A stretch of DNA of 64,000 nucleotides from Verrucomicrobiota bacterium (lineage in GTDB: Bacteria > Verrucomicrobiota > Verrucomicrobiia > Limisphaerales > JADLHS01): NCBI GenBank assembly GCA_029573725.1, contig JAKQDQ010000117.1, forward strand, positions 1 to 64,000, given 5' to 3'. The position numbers were made by a program, and so were the translations under genes. The notes beneath the pieces are model-generated. The model did no database searches. It was not told the origin of the DNA and saw nothing but the letters and a program-made list of their open reading frames with translations. Below are positions 58,214 through 64,000 of this stretch, one piece after another (position 1 is the first letter of the stretch; each line of letters begins with the position of its first letter).

Positions 58214-61030
58214 ATGACGACCAAAGGCATCACCCATCTCATCGTCAACTCGCCCTACGACGAGCCGAAGCACCATTGGCATTATCACCGGGAGACGCAG
58301 AAGTTTTCACTTGAATCAGGGCGGCGGCCGGCGGGTTACGTCATCGCGTCGGAAAGTTCCCGGTCGTTTGATGATCCCGGACGGTTCATCCCGATTGAAC
58401 TGGTGAACCAAATCCGTCCGCGCGTGAAGGCGTGGCGCGAGGCGGGTTATCCCGGCGTGTCCGGCATCACGCGGCGCTTGCTGGAACATTGGAGAGGTTC
58501 GGAGCGCTACGAGCGGCAGCGGTTTTTCTTCTGCCAGTTTGAAGCGATGGAAACTTTGATATGGCTCACGGAAGCCCCGGCGTCGGAGCGCGTGGGCATT
58601 GCCATCCCGTCGGACGGGGGCGCGTTTCAGCGGTGGTGCTGCAAGATGGCAACGGGCAGCGGCAAGACAGTGGTAATGGCCATGCTGGTGGCGTGGCAGG
58701 TGTTGAACAAGGTGACGTATCCGCAGGACGACCGTTTCTCGAAGCACATTTTCATTGTCGCACCGGGCCTGACGGTCAAGAACCGGCTGCAAGTGCTTCT
58801 TCCCGCCGGGCCGGGAAACTATTACGACGAGTTCGACATTGTGCCCGCCGGCCTGCGGGAACAGTTGCGGCAGGGCAAAGTGGTGGTGCGGAACTGGCAT
58901 GTCCTGAACTGGGAGACGGAGGAGAAGCTCAAGAAGAAGCGCAGCGTGGACAAGCGCGGGGCCAAGAGCGACGAGGCATACGTCCGCGAAGTGCTGGGCG
59001 ATCTGGCGAAGGTGAACAACATCGTCGTCATCAACGACGAGGCGCACCACGCCTGGCGCGTCAACCCGGAGTCGAAGAAGGCGAAGATTGACCGGCAGTT
59101 GATCGAGGAGGCAACGAAATGGGTGGGCGGGCTGGACCGGATTCACAAGGCGCGGAAGATTCTGCGTTGTTTTGATTTCTCGGCGACGCCGTTTTCGCCC
59201 AGCGGCAAGCAGAGTTCGGAGGAATCCCTGTTTGGCTGGATTGTCAGCGATTTCGGGTTGAATGACGCGATTGAAGGCGGGCTGGTCAAGACGCCGCGCG
59301 TCGTGGTGCGCGACGACGGAATGCCGGACGTGAAGAATTACAAGTCGAAGCTCTACCACATTTACGAGCACGTCCGGGATGATTTGAACCGGAGCGCGGA
59401 AAGTTTCGAGCCGTTGCCCGACCTGGTAATGAACGGCTATCTGCTTTTGGGCAAGGACTGGCTCGCCACGTATCAGGACTGGCAGAAGCTTGGGTATCCG
59501 ACACCGCCGGTGATGATCACGGTGGCCAACCGCACCGAAACCGCCGCGCGGGTGAAGAATGCCTTCGACAAACGGAAGGTGTTGATTGATGAATTGTGCA
59601 AACCGGAGTTGACGCTGCACATTGATTCCAAGGTGCTCGACCTGGCCGAGGCGAAGGAGGAAGAAGGCGCGTCGCAACAGGATAGCGGCACCGGTAACGA
59701 CGACGACGAGCCGAAGCAGAAGAAGCTGACCAAGGCGGAACAGGCGGAAAGGCTGCGCAAGACGGTGGACACGGTCGGGAAGGTCGGCGAGCCCGGCGAG
59801 AAGATTCAAAAGGTGATCTCGGTCGGGATGTTGTCCGAAGGCTGGGATGCCAAGACCGTGACGCACATCATGGGTTTGCGGGCGTTTTCGAGCCAGTTGC
59901 TGTGCGAGCAGGTGGTCGGGCGCGGCCTGCGGCGCACCAGTTACGACGCGAAGAAAGTGCCGCATCCGGTCACGGGGGAGGAAGTGGAATTGTTCGAGGC
60001 GGAATACGTGAACATCTTCGGCGTGCCGTTCACGTTCCTGCCGCACGAAGGCGAGAACGGCCCGCTGCCTCCGCCACCGCCGAAAATTCGGATCGAAGCG
60101 GTACGGGACAAGGTGGGTTTGCTGATCAGCTGGCCGAACATCATCCGGATTGACCATGTTTACCGGCCCAAACTGGAGTTGAACGGCGCGCAGCCGCTGG
60201 TGCTGGATGCGACCGACAAGATCGAGAACGCGGAAATGGCCGCGGTCGTCGCCGGGAAACCCAACCTGGCGGTGCTGACGGAGATTGATTTGCAGGCATT
60301 GGCGGAGCGGTTTCGTTTCCAGAAGATTGTGTTTGAGGTCGCGCGGGACATTTACGACCAGATGCAACCGGGCTGGCGTGGGAACAAGCAAAACCTGCTG
60401 GCACAAGTCATCCGGCTGGTCGAGAAATTCATCGCGTCGCCGAAACTCGAAATCAATCCGCCGCTGTTTTATCAGGACGAAATGCGGCGGCGGGTGATGC
60501 TCACACTGAACATGGGGCGGATTGTGCAGCACATCTTCGGGGAAATCCGACAAGCGAACACTGAAACGCTGGAGCCTGTCTTCGACACCAACAAACCGAT
60601 TCGCTCCACAGCCGACATGCTGCCCTGGTTCACGGGCCGCCCAGTCGTGGCGGCACACAAATCCCACATCAATCTCTGTGTGGCGGATTCGACCTGGGAA
60701 GCACAGGCGGCGTATGAGCTCGACCACAATTCCAGCGTGGCCGCCTGGGCCAAGAACGACCATCTAGGCTTTGACATCACCTACATTTTCGCGGGCGTCT
60801 TTCACAAGTTCCGTCCCGACCTGCTCCTCCGCCTCACGAACGGAACGAATTTGATAGTCGAAGTGAAGGGGGAGAACACGCCGAAGGACGAGCGGAAGCG
60901 CGAATACCTCGACGAATGGGTGCGGGCAGTGAATGAACACGGCGGATTTGGGAAGTGGAACGCGGCGGTGTGTTTGCATCCATCGGACCTGCCGACTCTG
61001 ATCCACAACGCCAACGCGAAACCGAATTAG
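58214..61030 (+). CDS. res: Type III restriction enzyme, helicase-nuclease subunit (Res)
   Basis: 938 residues. SF2 helicase: Walker A WCCKMATGSGKTVVMAML (about 145-162), motif II VINDEAHHAW (DEAH), motif III FDFSATPF, and motifs V-VI in VISVGMLSEGWDAKTVTHIM and LLCEQVVGRGLRRTSYD. The C-terminal nuclease of the PD-(D/E)XK type is FRPDLLLRLTNGTNLIVEVKG (about 874-894). Together with Mod it cuts unmodified DNA after ATP-driven sliding. It resembles the group annotated as BPTD_3080-family restriction endonucleases. It lies 4 bp after the RhuM gene, so the four genes form one operon. Confidence 0.95.
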   Translation: MTTKGITHLIVNSPYDEPKHHWHYHRETQKFSLESGRRPAGYVIASESSRSFDDPGRFIPIELVNQIRPRVKAWREAGYPGVSGITRRLLEHWRGSERYERQRFFFCQFEAMETLIWLTEAPASERVGIAIPSDGGAFQRWCCKMATGSGKTVVMAMLVAWQVLNKVTYPQDDRFSKHIFIVAPGLTVKNRLQVLLPAGPGNYYDEFDIVPAGLREQLRQGKVVVRNWHVLNWETEEKLKKKRSVDKRGAKSDEAYVREVLGDLAKVNNIVVINDEAHHAWRVNPESKKAKIDRQLIEEATKWVGGLDRIHKARKILRCFDFSATPFSPSGKQSSEESLFGWIVSDFGLNDAIEGGLVKTPRVVVRDDGMPDVKNYKSKLYHIYEHVRDDLNRSAESFEPLPDLVMNGYLLLGKDWLATYQDWQKLGYPTPPVMITVANRTETAARVKNAFDKRKVLIDELCKPELTLHIDSKVLDLAEAKEEEGASQQDSGTGNDDDEPKQKKLTKAEQAERLRKTVDTVGKVGEPGEKIQKVISVGMLSEGWDAKTVTHIMGLRAFSSQLLCEQVVGRGLRRTSYDAKKVPHPVTGEEVELFEAEYVNIFGVPFTFLPHEGENGPLPPPPPKIRIEAVRDKVGLLISWPNIIRIDHVYRPKLELNGAQPLVLDATDKIENAEMAAVVAGKPNLAVLTEIDLQALAERFRFQKIVFEVARDIYDQMQPGWRGNKQNLLAQVIRLVEKFIASPKLEINPPLFYQDEMRRRVMLTLNMGRIVQHIFGEIRQANTETLEPVFDTNKPIRSTADMLPWFTGRPVVAAHKSHINLCVADSTWEAQAAYELDHNSSVAAWAKNDHLGFDITYIFAGVFHKFRPDLLLRLTNGTNLIVEVKGENTPKDERKREYLDEWVRAVNEHGGFGKWNAAVCLHPSDLPTLIHNANAKPN

Positions 61031-61056
61031 CCTTCGAGAGTATTCCTCCCGCCAAG

Positions 61057-61452
61057 ATGGCAGGCATGGTGAAGCATAGCACTCGCAGCAAGCGCAAGGG
61101 CCGAGCGCCAAGACGATCGAAGCCCCGCCGAGACCAGACGCGGTTCATCACACGGGCGCTGGCGCGCCGGCAGGCGGAGCGGCATGTCCTCAAGCGGATG
61201 TTCCGGGGCGCGACGGTCCGGGACGGCGCGGAAGTGCGGCTGGGGATTTATGCCCGGGGCAACTGGACGGCCAAGGATGTGCGGGTGGTGTATAAGAACC
61301 CGGAGGAGATCGCGCTCAAGTCGGCGGAGGTGGTGTTGGTGTCCAAACGCACGGGTCGCGTGGTTTATGAAGGCCCGGCGGGCGACGAAGGGCAAACTCG
61401 CGCCGCGCGGTTTTTTGTTTCAATCATTTCACGCGCCGCGCCGCCGTGGTGA
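61057..61452 (+). CDS. Small basic protein downstream of res
   Basis: 131 residues. A basic N-terminal third (HSTRSKRKGRAPRRSKPRRD) is followed by a beta-rich part (AEVRLGIYARGNWTAKDVRV, KSAEVVLVSKRTGRVVYEGP). No known family. The ATG at 61057 is 26 bp after the res stop; 61069 is an alternative. Could be a DNA- or RNA-binding accessory of the island or a chance frame. Confidence 0.45.
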   Translation: MAGMVKHSTRSKRKGRAPRRSKPRRDQTRFITRALARRQAERHVLKRMFRGATVRDGAEVRLGIYARGNWTAKDVRVVYKNPEEIALKSAEVVLVSKRTGRVVYEGPAGDEGQTRAARFFVSIISRAAPPW

Positions 61453-61522
61453 CGATTCAAATTGATGCAGGCCGTTTTGGCGGTGCCCGACGTGAAAACA
61501 CTCAGAATTCCGAGGAAAAGAA

Positions 61523-61599
61523 TGGCGGGAGCGGCGGGGCTCGAACCCGTAACCTCTGCCGTGACAGGGCAGCGCTCTAACCAATTGAGCTACGCCCCC
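61523..61599 (-). tRNA. tRNA-Asp (anticodon GTC)
   Basis: Minus strand. Acceptor GGGGGCG pairs with CGCTCCC with one G-T pair; D arm GCTC...GAGC; anticodon stem CTGCC/GGCAG with loop CTGTCAC, anticodon GTC; T arm with TTCGAGC loop (one mismatch at the base of its stem). The discriminator is G and CCA is encoded (61523-61525). It lies 70 bp beyond the last gene of the type III island. Confidence 0.95.
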
Positions 61600-61847
61600 G
61601 CGTGGGAGAGTGACGTTAGGCAAACCGTCCGCCGTGGTCAAGCAGAAGCTGGAAAAATTCGGGCAGCAGACGCCAAGGAGGTGGGGGTGGGGAACCCCGC
61701 TGAAGAAACGTGCTGCTGCCCGAATACCGAATACTTGAAGATGGTCCGAAAAATGTCAATCCCCGCCGCCGGCAAATCATCCGCAACCATTGTCGGGTTT
61801 CTCCTGTCCCCATTTCGGAGGACCGACCGCGGCGGAGCGCGCGCAAA

Positions 61848-62810
61848 TCACTCCAGGCCGCTTGCGCGCCGGGCGCGATGCAGCACACCTGTCGCCTGCG
61901 CGCGCGCGCGCGCCGCTCCCTCCCGCAGCACCTGGTTCACATAATCCAGATTGGCGCTCAATTCCGCGCGTCGGGCCCGGGCCGCCGCAAAGTGTTCCCA
62001 ATAGACCTCAAACAGCTTCTTTTTCAGATCGCCGTAACCCAGGCCGCCAGCGCGCAATTTTTCCTCCCACTCCCTGCCGACATCCGCATCAATCACCTTG
62101 AGCAACTGAATGGCGAGGTTGTGTTCCGCATCCGGTTTCGGCGCGTCCGGAGTGCGGCTGTCCATCTTGAGCGACATGACTTTTTTGCGCAGCACTTTTT
62201 CGTCGCCGAAAATCTCGATGGTGTTGTTGTAACTCTTGGACATTTTTTCGCCATCCACACCCGGCACTTTGGCGGTGTCCGCCTTGATTCTCGGCTCGGG
62301 AATCACGAAAGTCTCGCCGTAGGCTTCGTTGAACTTGATGGCGATGTCCCGCGTCATCTCGACGTGCTGTTTCTGGTCCTGACCGACGGGCACAATGTTG
62401 GAATCGTAGATCAAAATATCCGCGGCCATCAGCACCGGGTAGGCGAACAATCCGTGGTTCACAGGAATGCCTTTCGCGGACTTGTCCTTGAATGAATGGG
62501 CGCGTTCCAACAAACCCATCGGCGTCAGCGTGGAAAGCATCCACGCCAGTTCGCACACCTCAGGCACGTCGGATTGCCTGAAGAAGACGGTGCGCTGGGG
62601 ATCCAGACCACACGCCAGGAAGTCCAGCGCGACGTCCAATGTGTTTTGCCGCCGGCGGGGCGCGTCGAACAGCGACGTCATGGAATGGTAATTGGCAATG
62701 AAATAATACGCCTCCCCCTGCTCCTGCAGCGCCAGGGCGGGGCGCATCATGCCAAAGTAATTGCCGAGGTGCAACGTGCCCGACGGCTGGATGCCTGACA
62801 AAATCCGCAT
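61848..62810 (-). CDS. trpS: Tryptophanyl-tRNA synthetase
   Basis: 320 residues, close to the bacterial norm of about 330. Class I synthetase signatures: SGIQPSGTLHLGNYFGMMRP (HLGN, HIGH-type) and GEKMSKSYNNTIEIF (KMSKS). Also IADYH-like YFIANYHSMTSL and the Trp-pocket VPVGQDQKQHVEMTRDIA. It charges tRNA-Trp. Start at 62810 fits the family exactly. Confidence 0.97.
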   Translation of the reverse strand: MRILSGIQPSGTLHLGNYFGMMRPALALQEQGEAYYFIANYHSMTSLFDAPRRRQNTLDVALDFLACGLDPQRTVFFRQSDVPEVCELAWMLSTLTPMGLLERAHSFKDKSAKGIPVNHGLFAYPVLMAADILIYDSNIVPVGQDQKQHVEMTRDIAIKFNEAYGETFVIPEPRIKADTAKVPGVDGEKMSKSYNNTIEIFGDEKVLRKKVMSLKMDSRTPDAPKPDAEHNLAIQLLKVIDADVGREWEEKLRAGGLGYGDLKKKLFEVYWEHFAAARARRAELSANLDYVNQVLREGAARARAQATGVLHRARRASGLE

Positions 62811-62953
62811 GCGCCCAAGTTAAACGAAATGGCGCAACGGCAGAAAGCACAGAATCACCGCGCGCGTCAAACCGCCGTGCTTTCCGGCGGCGTTTGCGCA
62901 CGGGGCGGAATGAACCGCTGTCGCGAACCAGCCTGGCGATCCGTTGGGTGCGC

Positions 62954-63490
62954 CTAATCCTGCGCCTCCTTGTGCTCGAGGTATTGCGGATGGCTCGTCA
63001 GGTTGCGCGAAAGATAGACGTGCTTGGTTTCATGATTGAAACCTTTCTTGCGGAAAAAAGCCAGCGCATCGTCGTTCCCTTCGTCGGTGTCCACCAGCAT
63101 GATCCGGGCATCCCGTTCGATGAACATCTCCGTCAACCGTGCCAGCAACCGGCTCGCCACACCATGACGTTTGTAGCGCGGTTCGATGCCGAGCCATTCC
63201 AGCCAGCCATAACGCCAGGCATTCCTCGGCTTCTCCATCATCGCCCCCAGGGCGAATCCCACGATCCGCTCCTCCACCTCCGCCACCAAACACGTCTCGC
63301 CATCCGAGCCGAACAGCTCCACCACTTCATCCTCATCCCACGAGCGGTAGAGCGTCGGAAGCTTTTCTGCGGTAAACAATTTCTGACCCAGTTCAAAAAC
63401 CGGCGGCAAATCAGCCAGCTCCATCGGACGGATCTGCATCGAAGGCGGCCCCTTGAGCCGCCGTTTTACACTCTTCATCCTGCGTTCCAT
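62954..63490 (-). CDS. GNAT-family N-acetyltransferase
   Basis: 178 residues. IRPMELADLPPVFELGQKLF starts the fold; ETCLVAEVEERIVGFALG is the central strand pair, LGIEPRYKRHGVASRLLARL the acetyl-CoA pyrophosphate loop (RxxRHGVA variant of Q/RxxGxG/A), and DALAFFRKKGFNHETKHVYL the C-terminal motif B. RimI-like overall, but the acceptor is unknown. In-frame ATGs at 63478 and 63439 are alternative starts; the latter begins nearest to the conserved fold. Confidence 0.9.
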   Translation of the reverse strand: MERRMKSVKRRLKGPPSMQIRPMELADLPPVFELGQKLFTAEKLPTLYRSWDEDEVVELFGSDGETCLVAEVEERIVGFALGAMMEKPRNAWRYGWLEWLGIEPRYKRHGVASRLLARLTEMFIERDARIMLVDTDEGNDDALAFFRKKGFNHETKHVYLSRNLTSHPQYLEHKEAQD

Positions 63491-64000
63491 AAAAATTTAG
63501 CCCGCCATCAAACGTGCGGGAGGTTCATCCTCCTGCGGATGGTTTCATGGCAGGCAACCGACCTGAACTTTCCAAGAGTCATTCCGATCGTCAAGCCTGA
63601 ACCCGGTCAAGCCACCTCCCCAATCGCAGGCAAATCCATTTTTGCAACCTCCTATACAATAACATGTTGTATATGCGTTCAACAAATCCGACGCGTCCCA
63701 GGCTGCGACTATTCCCGCCCATAATCGTGAACGGTCTGGCAATTAGGATTTCTCAAACCGCCCTGGGTAGTCAGGAAACGTTCACGGCAATGACTCAAAA
63801 TGAGGGAGGCCGGCCCTCGACTGTGGAAAACTCCGGAACGCTCGGGAGCGATCGGGGATGATATGCCTGCTTCAGCCGTGGCGTGGCCGACCTGCACGGC
63901 AGTTGCGGAGGTGAAGCGGCCGCCGGAGCAAGGTGGCTCTCCTCCGTTTGGAGGCGGGATCGAGCCGGTTCATACTGCTTTCTGCTTGCCAATCATCCCT
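63491..64000. other. Intergenic region to the window edge
   Basis: No supported gene in the last 510 bp; the frames present have no domain or ribosome-binding site. A palindrome at 63653-63673 (TATACAA-N7-TTGTATA) is the only structure and could be an operator of a gene reading off the window. Confidence 0.5.
63653..63673 (+). promoter_or_regulatory. Operator-like palindrome TATACAA-N7-TTGTATA
   Basis: Seven-base arms, perfect, A+T-rich in a GC-rich genome. Such sites usually bind a dimeric repressor. No regulator gene or dependent gene is in view, so the assignment is only structural. Confidence 0.35.

Noticed and set aside
58316-60763. Open frame of 815 codons on the minus strand, antisense to res
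   Set aside because: Arg/Gln/His-rich composition without motifs; the plus strand encodes all helicase and nuclease motifs of Res.
63664-63861. Short plus-strand frame starting inside the TATACAA/TTGTATA palindrome
   Set aside because: No ribosome-binding site or domain; its ATG is part of the palindrome spacer.

Overview
The window is about 60% GC and reads as a chromosomal piece of a Verrucomicrobiota bacterium, probably a Pedosphaera/Limisphaera-like lineage (inference from gene content). Pointers are a paired planctomycete-type cytochrome (DUF1549/DUF1553) and DUF1501 protein, a DUF1552 remnant, H-X9-DG pseudopilin-like proteins, secreted beta-repeat proteins, an alternative complex III (ACIII) operon and many palindromic repeats.

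Layout. 1-1261: end of a secreted beta-strand-repeat protein cut by the window edge. 2030-6107: YtrA-type GntR regulator, ABC ATPase and an ABC-2 permease fused to an RCC1-like propeller, behind a perfect palindromic operator. 6224-7284: two 3' gene remnants joined head to head, then the second copy of a 153-bp repeat. 7329-13657: a frameshifted zinc-ribbon gene, then BlaI with a very large BlaR1-like M56 protein ending in a thioredoxin fold without its cysteines, then a secreted Ig/carboxypeptidase-regulatory protein. 13873-14490: WrbA. 14858-26071 (minus): a ten-gene respiratory operon, actABCDEF followed by a small membrane protein, a CcoN-like protein that has lost every heme and copper ligand, a CcoO-like cytochrome c and a monoheme cytochrome c. 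26494-31008: sialidase-like protein, DUF2961 protein, isocitrate dehydrogenase. 31191-34201 (minus): membrane winged-helix protein, histidine kinase and NtrC-type sigma-54 activator. 35347-38294: saccharopine/homospermidine-type dehydrogenase, then, behind a sigma-54 type promoter, a tiny protein and two single-receiver proteins. 38443-47138: NnrS-like membrane protein, DUF1553 and DUF1501 pair, remnants of RNase R and DUF1552, an EEP-fold hydrolase and a small membrane protein. 47298-52957: LuxR remnant, RluE-type pseudouridine synthase, a zinc-ribbon/PQQ propeller protein with a pseudopilin, and a Gfo/Idh/MocA oxidoreductase. 53033-61452: repeat-rich zone and a type III restriction-modification island (Mod, GxxExxY protein, RhuM, Res, small protein). 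61523-63490: tRNA-Asp, TrpS and a GNAT acetyltransferase.

How it works together. ACIII (ActA-F) oxidises quinol and passes electrons to c-type cytochromes; the linked CcoO-like and monoheme cytochromes are natural acceptors. The CcoN homologue beside them cannot be an oxidase catalytic subunit, so it is most likely a membrane scaffold or proton-channel-like subunit (inference). BlaI/M56 and GntR/ABC look like two independent envelope-stress circuits, each with matching operators in its promoter. The NtrC operon and the receiver genes carry GG-N10-GC promoter elements and may form one sigma-54 circuit. The type III system shows repeated invasion by palindromic elements, including one that stays in frame inside mod.
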